Below are positions 29,961-41,948 of a DNA stretch of 64,000 bases, one piece after another. The translations under genes and the position numbers were made by a program. The notes under the pieces were generated by a model. The model did not search any database. It was not told the origin of the DNA and saw only the letters and a program-made list of their open reading frames with translations. Source of the DNA: Humulus lupulus (Eukaryota; Streptophyta; Magnoliopsida; Rosales; Cannabaceae); the NCBI RefSeq assembly GCF_963169125.1, contig NC_084802.1:114642903-114706902 (forward strand), in the 5' to 3' direction. Position 1 is the stretch's first letter. Each line of letters begins with the position of its first letter.

Positions 29961-32440
29961 CAGGTGATCAGGAGGTGCATCATACAGCCGTTCCCGCTGG
30001 GAAAGGCCCAGACACTCAGCACCATCCTGGAAAGAAACATGTGGGCCAAGACGATACTGGGAGCTTAGCATCACGCCCACCAAATCTCAATCCGGGGTAT
30101 CTGACAACCATCGTGATGGAAAATGCCCAGTTAAGGATCCATCTCGTTTAGGCTAACAAGAAGATTGAGGAGATCTTGGCTCGATTACCCCGTCCTGCAA
30201 TTGATGTTAATATCAGAAGGAGGCAAAGTGGGTCTCATAGGTCCCATAGGAATAACTGACCCAATCTCAGTCGCTTTGTCAAAACTTCAACTCCGAGCTC
30301 CATACCTTCAGAGTGGAATCAGCGGAATACTCAACCTGCTAATCCTCATAGGAACCATCATCCCTATGTCAGTTGATCTGTCCGAACTACGACCCCAAGC
30401 TCCGTCTCTTTTGAGCAAATTCCATGGAATGTCCAGATCAACGCAACAGGGCGAGTTGGGACCAGTTCAAGGAGGCACAACACCCCAGGAAATCCATTTG
30501 TGCCATGATCAGAGCTTCCAGCATAGAGAAATGAACCAGTTCTACTTCCAGCATGGGAGATCGGGGTAGAACAGAGACGGGCTAACCTAGTGCACCCTGA
30601 CGGACCAAGGATAGCTTCACCGATAAGACACATGCCATCACCGATTCGACATTTGACGCCACCTCGCCCGCAGAGGAACGCTCTTGATCCAAAGGATAGC
30701 AAGAGAAATCCTCCTCCCTCAGATGACGTCCATGTCCCATGACCTCGCGCTAATAATCCAGGTCCTTGATCTCAACCACGGGCTGTAAGTTTCTCTAAAG
30801 GAAGTTATTGGACGGAGAGCCAGCGTGGAGGTAGGTCTGAGAGTGACCTGAGGAATCATTTGAGCTCCGCACAAAGTCTTTGTTCCAACCCACATCCCGA
30901 CCTACGTGATCATCTGAATTCACAATGGAGGTATCCAGTTCTCCATTATGATTTGAGTTATACTCAGCAGAGGGGAGATCCGTCTATCGTACATGACATT
31001 GAGAATGTCCCAGCTAACCACACTTAAGCTTGGAAGGAAAACAACCCATCTAATGCGTACAATAGGATGGGGGCTGGTGATCAACTCACAAATAACCTGG
31101 AGGCCAAGGATCCAACCCTCGAGCGATTGGCCTTGATGGATGAACATATGAAAATACTCCTATCTGGAAAAGGAATCGATGATTGTGATTCCAATGAGGA
31201 GCTTGAGCCTTATGCTCCAAACGTTGTGGCAGCTCCATATCCTGTTAGCTTCAGGAGGCCGACCATGCCCGCTTACGACATAAAAAATGACCTGTCCAAC
31301 AACCTCGGCACATTGAATATGTTAAAGATGGCCCACAATGTCGGGTTCGACATAAGATGTATCTTGTTTCCCACAACTTTGACAGGACCTGCCAGATTGT
31401 GGTTCAACAAGTACAAAAAACATTCAATCACCTCGTGGAAGAAATTGTCTTATGAATTTAAGAGACAATTTTGAGCTTCGAAGGAAACTCGCGTTGAGGC
31501 TGATTCGCTGGCTAACATCAATCAACAACCTGGTGAGTCCCCGAAAGCATATCTGAAGCGGTTCACCAATGTAGCAGCACGAGCTAGGGGTGTAGATGAT
31601 AGTTCAAAGCTAATGGAAATGAGGACAGGGATCATGGAAGGAGGTGATTTATGGCAAGAACTCCAACGAAAAGGAGTAAAGAGTGTAGATGAATTCCTCG
31701 TTCGAGCTTAGTAATGGATAAATCTCGAGGAGGCACGATCTGCTGTCATAGAAACCAGCCAAACCCCTGTTCAGCTTGCTGTAGCGGTGGCGAATGTTGA
31801 AGCTATGGCTCAACCTGCTACCCAGAATAACCAGGCAGGGAACAATAAGCAGAATGGGATTGGTGAGGGCGACTAGAACGAAACTAAAAAGAACAAGCCC
31901 GGAGAAAAGTTCAAGCCCATCTACACCACCTGTATCGACCTAACTGATACGCGATAGCATATTTTCTTGGCAAACTCTAATCGCCTTCCATGGAAGAAGC
32001 CGGACCCATTGAGGCATTAGAGGGCAAAGAGAGACCCGGCTAAGTTCTATTGATATCACAACGACATCTGCCATAATACTGATGATTGCCGACAACTACA
32101 GAACGAGATTGAAACTCTTATCCGAGTTGGACCATTACCCTAGTATGCCAGAAACCGAGTAGTTCCCAGTCAACCAACCGGGAAAAATACTCATCCAGTT
32201 CTGGAAAATCCGATTGGCCAACCATGACCTCAAACAGACCAGGGGAACCAACTCGTCCCCCTTCCAATAGCAGGAGGGGATATAACCACTATCGCCTGAG
32301 GACCCCAGTTGGCGGACAAGAGTAATGGGGCCCCAAAAAGGTACATATAGGAACTAAAAGCCCCTAATGGTACTGAATTTATCCCGGAGAAAAGGTTATC
32401 AAAATAACAGTAGTTGGAGAAACAACCAATCATTTTCATG
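29961..32440 (+). pseudogene. gag: H: gag remnant
   Basis: Several frames together show a Tat Gag. Recognisable parts are LERLALMDEHMKILLSGKG, LTGPARLWFNKYKKHSITSW and LSYEFKRQF (ending in a TGA at about 31474). The frame then continues past the stop with ANINQQPGESPKAYLKRF. A worn zinc-knuckle segment near 32045-32095 reads YHNDICHNTDDC. The upstream arginine and proline-rich part is broken by shifts and stops. The true start is lost with the 5' deletion. Confidence 0.85.
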
Positions 32441-32449
32441 AATGAGGAC

Positions 32450-34390
32450 ACTAGCCATGCTCAGTTCCTGTATAATGATCTAATGGGGGTAACTATTTAG
32501 CTTGCCAATCAAAGGGTACAGAGGATATTGGTTGATAACGGGAACTCAGTAAATGTTCTATTCGGGTCCACCCTAGAAAAGATGGGATTGTCCATAACTG
32601 ATCTTAAGGCGACCTCAATGACCCTATACGAGTTCTTAGGAGAAGGAACGACATCCATAGGGACCTCAGTGACCCTATACGCTAGGGGATGATATGCTAA
32701 CTGTTTCTAAAATGCTTGAGTTCATCATAATCGATTGCCCATTCGCATACAACACGATTTTGAGACGACCCGCACTTATGACTTTTGAGGCTATCACCTC
32801 GATCCGACACTTAGCGATGAAGTTCCTCTCAACCTCAGGTATATGTACTGTGAGAGGAGACCAGCTCATTGCTGGAGAATGCTATAGCATTTCCAAGAAG
32901 GGAAAGTAACAACCCAGGCAACAAGCAATGGTTGTTATTGAGGGAGGAGAGGAGCCCGGGTAATGAAAAGTGCCCATATGGCGGAAGAATCTCAAGAAGA
33001 AAGTAATGAGGTTGCCCAGGAAGATGACATTGACCCAAGATTAGGCGAAGACAAGTTTGAGCTCCAAGCATTGGAAGAGCTTGAGGAAATCAACATCGAC
33101 CCAAAAGAACCTTCAAGGGAAGTAAAAGTTGGAAAAAATCTTGGAACCGAATGGAAGAAGGAGCTGGTCAAGTTTTTGAGAAATAACTAGCATGAAGATA
33201 TGGTGGGAATCAATCTGAATGTAATAATGCATACTCTAAATTTGGATAGGAATGTGCCTGCACAGGCACAAAAACAAAGGCTTTTGGGGAAAGAATGATA
33301 AGATGCTTTAAAAGAAGAAGTAGCTCGCCTACTTAACTGTGGATTCATCTGGGAAGGAAAATATCTGACATTGGTTACTAACCCAGTTTTGGTCCCAAAA
33401 CCCAATGGGAATTGGAGAACTTGCATTGACTTCTCGGACCTCAATAAGGCATGTCCTAAGGATATTTTTCCACTACCTCGAATTGATCAGTTGGTAGACG
33501 CAACAATCGGTCACGAGCTCATGTCTTTCATGGACGCATATTCTGGATATAACTAGATCGCGATGAACCCTGCAGACCAAGAGCACATTAGCTTCATGCC
33601 TGAGCATAACTTATACTACTACAAGGGTATGCCATTTGGGTTAAAGAATGCTGGTGCAATATACCAAAGGTTGGTCAACAAAATGATTGTTAACCAGATC
33701 GGGGAAAACATGGAATTGTATGTCGATGATATACTTGTTAAATCAAAGACTGCCAGTAACCATGTATCTAACCTGGAAGAATTTTACGTAATAAGGAAAT
33801 ATGACATGAAGCTAAACCCCCAGAAGTGTACCTTTGGGGTTTCATCAGGAAAATTTCTGGGCTTCATAGTCAACACAAGGGGGATAGAGGTCAAGCGAGA
33901 GAAGATCAGGTCGTTAGTAGAAATTCCCTCGCCCAGGCCGCGTAAAGAAGTACAGACCCTAACTGGGAAAGTAGCGGCCCTAAACCACTTCGTTTGAAAG
34001 TCAACTGGCAAGTGTCTCCCATTTTACAACTTGCTCAGAGGAAACAAAAAGTTTGAGAGGACCGAAGAATGCGAGTATGCATTTCAAGATCTGAAAACTC
34101 ACCTGGCTGAGCCCCCCATATTATCAAAACTGACAGCTGGAGAATGTTTGCTCTTATATCTAGCTGTGACAGAAAATACGGTCAGCACAGTATTAGTTCG
34201 AGTGGAAAATCGAGCGCAGAAACCGGTGTACTACGTGAGTAAATGACTTTTGGGAGCTGAGTCCCGATATACTTTAATAGAAAAAATTACGTTTTGTTTG
34301 ATCTTGGCCTCGAGAAAACTCAGGCCATACTTCCAGTCCCTCACCATCCACGTCTTCATCGACCTTTAAGGCAGGTCTTGCAAAAGCCTG
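32450..34390 (+). pseudogene. H: protease, RT and RNase H
   Basis: The protease site reads LVDNGNSVNVLF (32527-32562), with the catalytic Asp kept. A small local repeat, ACCTCARTGACCCTATACG, near 32614 and 32663 disrupts its second half. RT keeps NPVLVPKPNGNWRTCIDFSD, PLPRIDQLVDAT, MDAYSGYN followed by TAG, FGLKNAGAIYQRLVNK and YVDDILVKSK. RNase H is visible as LLLYLAVTENTVSTVLVR and YYVSK. Frame changes and stops (for example near 33190, 33997 and 34246) make it inactive. Confidence 0.88.
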
Positions 34391-34399
34391 AAACATTGG

Positions 34400-34930
34400 G
34401 ACATTTGCTTAAGTGCGCCATCGAACTCAACCAGTTTGAGATATTGTATATGCAACACACAAAAATCAAGAGTCAAGCGCTTGCTGACTTTGTGGCTGAA
34501 AGTACAAGTTTTCAAGATGAGCCAGTGAGAGAACCGATGCAAGAGTTGTGGAAACTCTTTGTTGATGGATCATCTAATGATAATGGGTCTGGAGAAGGGA
34601 TAATTCTAATCTCACCTAAGGGACATCGATTACATATTGCTCTAAGGTTCAGATTCAAAGCATCCAGCAATGAAGCAGAGTATGAAGCTAAATTAGAAGA
34701 AATACAGGTGGCAAAAGAACTGAAAGCGAAGGTGATCCAATGCTTTAGTAATTCCCAGCTCGTGGTTATTCAGATATTGGGGGAGTATCAAGTTCGAGGT
34801 ATTAAAATGGTGGCTTACCTAGCTAAGGTTAAAGAAGAGTTGTCTGAGTTTGAGTTCTACTCCATTCAGCATGTACCCCACAAGCAGAACTCCAATGCTG
34901 ATGCTTTAGCCCGACTTGCCATCACCAAAG
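34400..34930 (+). pseudogene. H: second (archaeal-type) RNase H
   Basis: The segment keeps LFVDGSSNDNGSGEG, SSNEAEYEAKLEEIQV, CFSNSQLVVIQI and QNSNADALARLA. The third acidic position of the usual CFSDSQ motif is asparagine here (SNSQ), so one catalytic residue is lost. Confidence 0.88.
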
Positions 34931-35089
34931 AGGCGGATACACTAAACATAGTCCTTGTGGATTTCTTTGAACAACCAAGCATAATGAAAGAACCGGTTGA
35001 GGTCGGAGTGATTGACACAAAACCGACCTGGATAACCCCTATAGTGGAATACCTTACAACCGGTAAACTACCAGATGACTGAAAGGATG

Positions 35090-36110
35090 AAAGAAAATTG
35101 TTATATCAAGTCCCATGGTATGTTATGGTTGAGGGAGTTCTAAACTGACGGGGGCATTCACTGCCCTTTTTGCGGTGTGTTGTGCCCGAAGAAGAACAAA
35201 CCATCCTACAAGAGATACATGAAGGCTTCGGTGGAGACCACATAGAGGGCAAAAATTATCCCTAAAGATATTGAGAATAGACTATTTTTGGCCTACACTA
35301 AAAAAGGATTCGGCCTCGTACATATAGAAATGCGAAAAATGTCAAAGCTTCGCCACAATTTCTCAGGCACAGCCTATTGAGTTAACCATGATCTCACCCC
35401 CCTGGCTGTTTGAAGAATGGGGGATCGACCTAATTAGTTCATTACCAATAGAGAAAGGAGGAGTTCGCTATGCACTTGTCGCCATCGACTACTTTATGAA
35501 GTGGGTCGAGGCAATCCTCTGGTTGCAATAACCTCAAAGAGAGTCCTGGATTTTGTTGTGAAGAACATCTTGTGTCATTTCGGGCTCCTGAAGGAGATCG
35601 TGTCTGATAACAGAATTCAGTTTGATAGTGATCTTTTCACAAAATTTTGTGAGAAGTAAGGTATAATCAAGAGTTTCTCTTCAGTGGAATATTCGCAACC
35701 TTTGAAAGTGAGGCTATGCTCCTAATTGAAGCGCAAGTGAAAACACATAGACAAAAATCCTTTAATCAAAATCAAAACCACAAATTGCTTGACGCATCCC
35801 TGGATCTAATTGAAGAAAAGTAGGAAGAATCACAATTACAGGTCGCCCGTTATCAGCAGAGAAATACTCGTTACTTTAACTCGAAGGTAAAAGGGCGTAG
35901 ACTTGAGCTGGGTGACTTGGTGCTTCGAAGAGTGTTTTTGGTGAGTAAGGATCCTAAAGATGGTGTATTGGGACCAAACTGGAATGACCATACTAGATCG
36001 TGGAGATTTTACGTGAAGGAATATTCAAGCTACCTCAGTTATGTGGAGAGTTGGTACCACGGACCTGAAATGCTCTTCATCTTAAAAAATATTATCAGTA
36101 ATAAGACAAT
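35090..36110 (+). pseudogene. H: integrase with a deletion across the catalytic Glu
   Basis: A worn zinc-binding end and core are present (WGIDLISSLP, ALVAIDYFMKWVEA, VSDNRIQFDSD). At about 35697 the sequence jumps from SFSSVEYS-like coding to a segment equal to C position 15540 on (EAMLLIEAQVKTHRQK). About 155 bases present in C, which encode the NGQVE motif, are missing. The C-terminus keeps LVLRRVFLVSKDPKDGVLGP. It cannot be an active enzyme. Confidence 0.85.
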
Positions 36111-36274
36111 TTTGTTAGTTTTTTTTAATGCTTTCAGTGTTTTTCTGTTTAAGGCTTGTTTATAAAAGCCATTCTATTTAAATGACACGGGATGGATAAG
36201 TTTTTATCTTATTCTCGTAATGTATCACATACTCATTTTGTAAAAGCGACCTAGAATATCCATAAATTATTATC

Positions 36275-36287
36275 GCTTGGGGGGCAT
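36275..36287 (+). promoter_or_regulatory. H: internal polypurine-tract-like motif after pol
   Basis: GCTTGGGGGGCATG lies about 170 bases after the pol end, as in C, G and E. Confidence 0.65.
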
Positions 36288-36450
36288 GTAACCCTCGATG
36301 AGTTTAAAAAATACTTAGTGTGATTTTAGTATGATGGGATAAAATTTTAAACTTAGAATTTGGAAAATTGATTATTCATTGACTTTTTATAGCTAGCTTG
36401 AATTTTCAAAGAAATATCAAATACGAACTAATTTAGAAAAATTCAACTAC

Positions 36451-36600
36451 AAACTCCTAGATATAACCAGGTCTGAGGCTTGATTCCTAAATGGTATAAT
36501 GCTATTAAGTAGACAAACTCTTGGACATAGCCAGGTCTGAGACCTGATTCCTAGCAGGTATAACACTATTAGGCAGACAAATTCCTGGGTAGAACTAAGA
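36451..36600 (+). repeat. H: 64-bp tandem repeat, about 2.3 copies
   Basis: Units begin at 36451, 36515 and 36579 (AAACTCCTAG, AAACTCTTGG, AAATTCCTGG) and share ATA(A/G)CCAGGTCTGAG. The period is 64. It occupies the position of the 119-bp array of C. Confidence 0.85.
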
Positions 36601-38339
36601 TATCAATTAGAATTGTTTAGTGAAGCCATCGGAAACTTATCTCGATCTAAATATAACCCCTATGATTGCGAGTGTGGAAGAATATGAAATTCATAAGTAT
36701 GGCAAGATAATGGATTAAGTTTAACAAAAATAGATCATAAAGTAACGAAAATGCATTAAACAAGTATATGAATATCATGAGGAAAAATAATCTCGAACTA
36801 AGCCCCAAGGCGATTGTCTGAATTTGTTAAAGCATAGTTACAACAGAAATTAAAAAAGCCATAAAACATCACTGAGCTCCGGTAACTTGCCCTTGTGATG
36901 ACACCTCCTCGTCGCCCCCTTCAGCAGCCTCAGAAGAATCCATGGTCTTGGAAGACTCTTGCAAGTGAGCTCTGGAACATGGCAAGATAACGTCCCTAAG
37001 ATCCGCATCCAGAAAGAAGAAATCCCTTTCTTGGTTGTATGCCCAACACCGATACAACATCTCATCTAGGGCATTCGTTGCTTATGCAGCATCCAGCTTC
37101 GCATGTTCAACATCCTGCTTCACCTTCTCAGCATCTTCCTTGGCTTTGGCCTCGACCTCGGACAACTTGTTTTTTTGGACATCGACCTCCTCAAGCTTTT
37201 TGTTGAGGTTGTCGATCTCGGCCTGCAGCTAATTTTGTTGCTGGATCACCTCAACAATCTTGTTCTTGGCTATTCTCTTGTTCTCCTGGGATGTAGCCAG
37301 AGCGACCTTGAGCTCCTCCCTTTGAGCTCGGAATTGGGCGATGCCACAAAATTGAGCTAACAGACTACAAAAGAAAGACGCAGGACATGATTAGCTCACA
37401 AAAGTAAAAAAAAAGAAACTAAATACTATAGGAGAGAAAAAGATAACTCACAGTCATGTTCATTCGCAAGGCAGACTCCAAGACATCCCTGGGGGAACTC
37501 TCCTTTATGGCCCTCAAGTCCTTGACGTTCGCTTGGTTGTTGTGACCCACCATGTGGTTCGCCATGTTATGGAGGGACCCTCGAAGTGCCTATGGTATCC
37601 TTGCAATCTCGAGGGGATGGACTGGGAGTTGAATAGATGGGGCTTTGCCTTGGACAATTTGGGGAACTAGAACAGGTTCATCGCGAGGAGGAGCGTCAGG
37701 AACGGTAACTGTAGTTTACCAGAGCTGGTGGTTGCGTCTGCTGCTTATGTTTCTGAGTGGAGTTGGCACCTTTATATTTTGTAGGAGAGTCGGTGTCAGC
37801 TCTGGAATTGGGGGCACTCTTCTTTGATATTCTTGCCTTCTTGACTATGGGTCCAGTTCTAGCTCCACCAGACTTAAAGGTGCCCTTCAGGTCCATACAT
37901 TCACCATCAAAAGGATGAGCAAAAGACTTAGAACCAAAAATTGGTTAGTAAGGGTAATGCAAGGAAAATAATAGAGCAAGAACCCTACCCTTTGAGTTAG
38001 AGGAGGAAACTACTATGATCGGCTTTTGGTTATGAATCGAACTGGGTAAAACCTCTAACTCTTGGACTATCAGTGGAGGGGGGGGGGGGACTCTAATACT
38101 ATTACATTTTGGGTCCTACGGGGTTCAGGCTCTTCATTCAGACTAGACTCATGTGTGGGCTACCTAATACCCAGGGAAAAAACACCCTCACAGAGGGAAG
38201 GCCACGACAAAAGATTTGTACCGTACTCCTAAAAAATGGTGGACCTGAAGTGAAGGGTGTTATCTACCACTATGTTACACCAGGGATAGCTATGGTCGTA
38301 TGGTACAACCAAGTGATCCACACATTGGAGGAGGGTCAT

Positions 38340-39162
38340 TGTGACAGTCAGAATTCCATGATCTGCAAGGCGAAAGGCCGGGTAAAAGCTGTGTAATCAC
38401 ACATCGCCAGGGGAAGGTCAAGTGTAATGATTCTAAGACTATGTAGGTATGGGACTACAAAGTTGAAGATGGCTTAAATGGATTGATGGACACTACCTAT
38501 GCCAACAAGATGCATCTTTTTTTCGATAGCCCATCACTTGAGAACTCCAAAGTTAAGCGTGCTTGACTTGGAGTAGTCTCATGACACGTGACCTCTTGGG
38601 AAGTTTTCTCAGGAAGCTAGCGAGTGAGGAAAAAGCACACTGGAAAGACTCGTGTTGGTTTGCAGGGCCAGTAGTCAATTCAGGAAGCAGCCATAGTGAT
38701 GTGGGGCGTTACAAATGGTATCAGAGCCTTGACCTAGCTTGAAGTGTGGCGGACGAGGACGTCGGACCCCTAAAGGGGGGAGGGTGATTGTGATAGTCAT
38801 AATCCCGTGATCTGCAAGGGGAAAGATCGGGTAAAAGCTGTGCAATCCCACATCGCTTGGGGAAGGTCAAGTGTAATGATTCTAAGACTGTGTAGGTATG
38901 GGACTACAAAGTTGAAGATGGATTAAATGGATTGATGGGTACTACCTATGCCAATAAGATGCATCTTCTTTTCGGTAGCCCATCACTTGAGAACTCCAAA
39001 GTTAAGCATGCTTGATCTGGAGTAGTCTCATGATGGGTGACCTCCTGGGAAGTTTTCCCAGGAAGCATGCAAGTGAGGACATAGCACACTGGAAAGACTC
39101 GTGTTGGTTTCCAGGGCCAGTCATCAATCTAGGAATCAATGATAGTGATGTGGTGTGTTATA
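38340..39162 (+). mobile_element. CAS: Cassandra-type TRIM retrotransposon with 5S-like LTRs
   Basis: Two LTRs of 374 bases each (38340-38713 and 38789-39162) flank only 75 bases, which hold a tRNA-iMet primer site (TGGTATCAGAGCC, 38716-38728) and a purine tract (AAAGGGGGGAGGG). Each LTR contains a stretch resembling plant 5S rRNA: GTTAAGCATGCTTG, AGTAGTCTCATGATGGGTGA and CCTCCTGGGAAG. The flanks are GTCAT (38335-38339) and GTCAC (39163-39167), a target duplication with one change. It codes for nothing; such elements depend on proteins of other retrotransposons. Confidence 0.92.
38941..39057 (+). promoter_or_regulatory. 5S rRNA-like segment in the 3' LTR of CAS
   Basis: The segment aligns with plant 5S rRNA. 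The box C region is kept (ATGGGTGACCTCCTGGGAAG), and GAACTCCAAAGTTAAGCATG matches the box A/intermediate region with a few changes. The copy in the 5' LTR (38492-38609) is more changed (ATGACACGTGACCTCTTGGG). These are promoter-like remnants, not a 5S gene. Confidence 0.88.
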
Positions 39163-40938
39163 GTCACGTTCAGGTCCATATCAACTAGATGTCGACTCAC
39201 TAGCTGTTGTGGATTGAATCGAACTAGCCTAAAATTGGCAGCAGCTCAGTTTAATTCTCTATATAGATTAGCTTGGCCAGAAGTGCCGATTATTGCGCAC
39301 GATTTAGCTTGGTCTGGGTCAGGAAGTTGCCCATCGTCAGGGACCTTTCTTTTGCACACCAGCTGCGTGACTTCTTCTTCCTCTTCGGTGTCTTCAACGG
39401 CAGGGGGGACTTCTTGAGGAGGCGGGAGCTTAGGGGAGGACCTCGAGCTCTAATGGCCACTATCTGATTATTTCAGATCAGTTTGTAGGCCACCATGGTA
39501 GCATCATTAACTACGAGATAGTGTCTCATATTGACCTCCAAGGGTCTCTGATCGCCCCGTTCTCCTGTATATAGTTGCATAAAGTAACAACTCAATCATA
39601 ATATGTTTAAACTCGATCAAGAAGGAATTCAAGTACAAAATTCGAAGAGCAAAGAAACTTACGAGGATGGTTGAAATACCGATGGGTGCAGTTCTTGAAC
39701 TCGTTTAACATGAAGCACTGATCCTTGTAGTCATTTGGGTGGCTGGGGAGGTCGATAACGAAGGTCGTATTGGGGAATCTCATGAGGTAGTAGAAACCAT
39801 CACCTAGCCCCTTCTGTTCGGGGTTAGCTTTGCAGTAGAAGAAGTACATGATGTCGGCAGGGGTGGGGATCTCCAACTCGTGTTTCAAAAATAAATATTT
39901 CAGCCCCACGAAAAGCCAATATAAATTGGGGGGAAGCTAGAATAGAGCCAGTTCGATGTAGTTCAAAAAATCCACGAAGTACTGGTCCAAACGGAGAAAG
40001 GCACATGCCTACAGATGCTCGACACTCCAGGCCCAGAAGTCACCCTGAAGTGGGGTGCAACTTCACTCTCTTTCCAATGGAGGTCGGGAAACAAGGCCCT
40101 CGGATCGTAATTTGATCCCGTGGCTCAACAAAATTTTATTCACCTTGCGGGTCTTTATTCGGGATTCGATGCGCTCAGCCTCAAAAAAGGCGTTGGGGTC
40201 AACTACCAGGCCAAAGTGGGGAATAGTGGTCTACGATGCAATCTTCTTGCTCTTACTCTTTCTTTGGGAAGAAGAGCTTGTGACTAACTTCTTCTGATGG
40301 GCCATGATCTAGCTCGTCTGATGACAAATCGGCCTGTTAGATGTGACCTAAGACAAAACCTTGCTACAACAATAAAGGTACGATGCCCCGAGGGTTTGAA
40401 TTTGATTTATTCAACGTGTGTCCACGCACGTTCAGTAACAACACATAGTAAACTCAAGAAATCCCCTGATACTTCGGGATTGGCTTGATACCTTTTTGAA
40501 GGCAGTTTAATGCAAAACAACTTGGGGAATCGTAACCCTTAAGCTATCAAGAAGTGAACCTAAAATCCCTCAAATTTTCTACGCATACACATGCAACCCT
40601 CTTTCAAAACCCAGAAAATTACCCACTTTTTGTGTACATTATTTCTAATCAAACCTAGTACTGTTTTTTGGCCTATCAAAATTCTCTACTAAACATGAAC
40701 ATGGCCAAAGTAAGAAACTATACTGGAAAATTTCGTAATATTTATTGAAAAATAAGAGGGAGAAATTTAAACTGAGTATAGTAGTACTTATAGATTAGAT
40801 GTTCGATCGAGGGAAGTAATGATAGCTCCAAAGATAGTAGCCTAAAAGCTTCTGGAGAATGAGAGAATGCCGAAGGTTTCCGAAAATGCTCTAAGAAGGA
40901 AAGGGAATTTTTTTTAATGCAAAGGTGGTGAGGTTTAG

Positions 40939-41004
40939 GTCTATTTCTCCTATTTATATGTAATCTTTAGGGTCTATTTCTCCTATTTATATGTAATCTT
41001 TAGG
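40939..41004 (-). promoter_or_regulatory. H: TATA box of the antisense gene inside a 33-bp tandem duplication
   Basis: The unit GTCTATTTCTCCTATTTATA begins at 40939 and again at 40972, period 33. On the minus strand each copy gives ACATATAAATAGGAG, a TATA box, so the core promoter is present twice, about 180-220 bases inside the 3' LTR border. Confidence 0.7.
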
Positions 41005-41165
41005 AGCCAATCTGGGCCACTCGATTGGGTCACTCGATCTGGGAGATGACAGATAGGAAAGTTGTAACAGTACTCGAAACCCGATTGGGTGGGCACGATT
41101 TCACATAACAGAAGCCTAAAAGCCCCTACTGTGTGTGTAAGAGGTGACGTCATGCATGAGCAAAA

Positions 41166-41179
41166 GCTTGGGGGGCAAA
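41166..41179 (+). other. H: 3' polypurine tract
   Basis: GCTTGGGGGGCAAA directly precedes the 3' LTR. Upstream, CTAAAAGCCCCTACTGTG (about 41109) matches the sequence before the tract of C. Confidence 0.85.
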
Positions 41180-41948
41180 TGTTATACCCAAAATTAAATG
41201 CAAACTGAATCACTCAGCACAAGGTACAATTGACAGATGAGCGCAGGGAGAAAGCATATAGGTAAAACATCTAGCTAACTCTGGTGTGAGCAGTTCGAGT
41301 CAAACTTGACCATATGATAACCAGATAATCTCCAAATCGCCTCTTGCGCCAACAACCTAGTTCAAGATGCTTGATGGCTAGATCACCTTCTAGATACTCT
41401 GAACTTGGCTTGTGTCAAGTTCAATTAGCTCTTCGACATCCAGCTTGAGGGAAGTGTTCAGCTTACGGAAGCCCGATCATGACGCACAGTGAAGGATCCC
41501 AAAGGACTTGAAGATTCCTTATACGCTCATTAATGACCAGATTTTAATACACATTTATTACCCGAGATACCAGATATAAATTCCATAGGCAATCATATCG
41601 CTATGTAACTGAGAGATTATTCTGATTTATTATTTACCATATTTATGTACACGGTTACCCAAAACTGTCTAGGGAAACCCTATATAAATATCAATGGAAT
41701 GGAGAGAAAAAAAGATTGCTTCTTGATATACAGAAACTCTGCTGAAATTGTAAGAAACAATTTCAACCAGAGCCTAAAGGAGATTAATAAGATTGTCTCG
41801 TGGACCAGGTGAATTTTAACCACTGAACCACGTAAAAGTGTGAGTGTTTGTAATATTTCTCATTTGTCTAATCACGGTTTAGTAAGAAAGCCTAATATCT
41901 CTATTGTTGGATTTCTTAATCCACTGTTGGTGTAAAACCGCGTCAACA
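41180..41948 (+). repeat. H: 3' LTR (769 bp)
   Basis: It begins TGTTATACCC and ends ACCGCGTCAACA, with a TATA box at about 41678 (CTATATAAATATC). It is followed by the target duplication TTCTT. Confidence 0.92.

Larger units (their letters stand above)
36850..40310 (-). pseudogene. H: antisense gene, broken and interrupted by a TRIM
   Basis: The N-terminal exon (40307 to the donor C|GTAAGT at 39662) matches exon 2 of the C gene: LDQYFVDFLNYIELA, FLKHELEIPTPADIMYFF and GDGFYYLMRFPNT, with a few stops. The Cassandra element (38340-39162) splits the next exon. A basic exon at about 37900-37446 ends at a donor, ACT|GTGAGT, the same position as in C. The last exon (about 37360-36873) is a coiled coil (NNLNKK, KLSEVEAKAKED) ending with LYRCWAYNQERDFFFLDADL, the counterpart of YHCWAYNPNVDFSFL in C. 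Function unknown. Confidence 0.8.
29736..41948 (+). mobile_element. H: degenerate Tat-clade retrotransposon with 5' LTR deletion
   Basis: The left end begins TGTTGTAGCCCAAAATAAATG and the right LTR begins TGTTATACCCAAAATTAAATG. The five bases TTCTT flank both ends (29731-29735 and 41949-41953), so the element inserted as one unit. It has gag, protease, RT, both RNase H domains, a deleted integrase, an antisense gene and one complete 3' LTR. The order and content match C, with many more stops. A Cassandra TRIM later inserted in the antisense gene. Confidence 0.92.

Noticed and set aside
38941..39057. Possible genuine 5S rRNA gene
   Set aside because: It lies in the LTR of a TRIM with primer site and target duplication, is present twice with many changes, and does not occur in a 5S tandem array.
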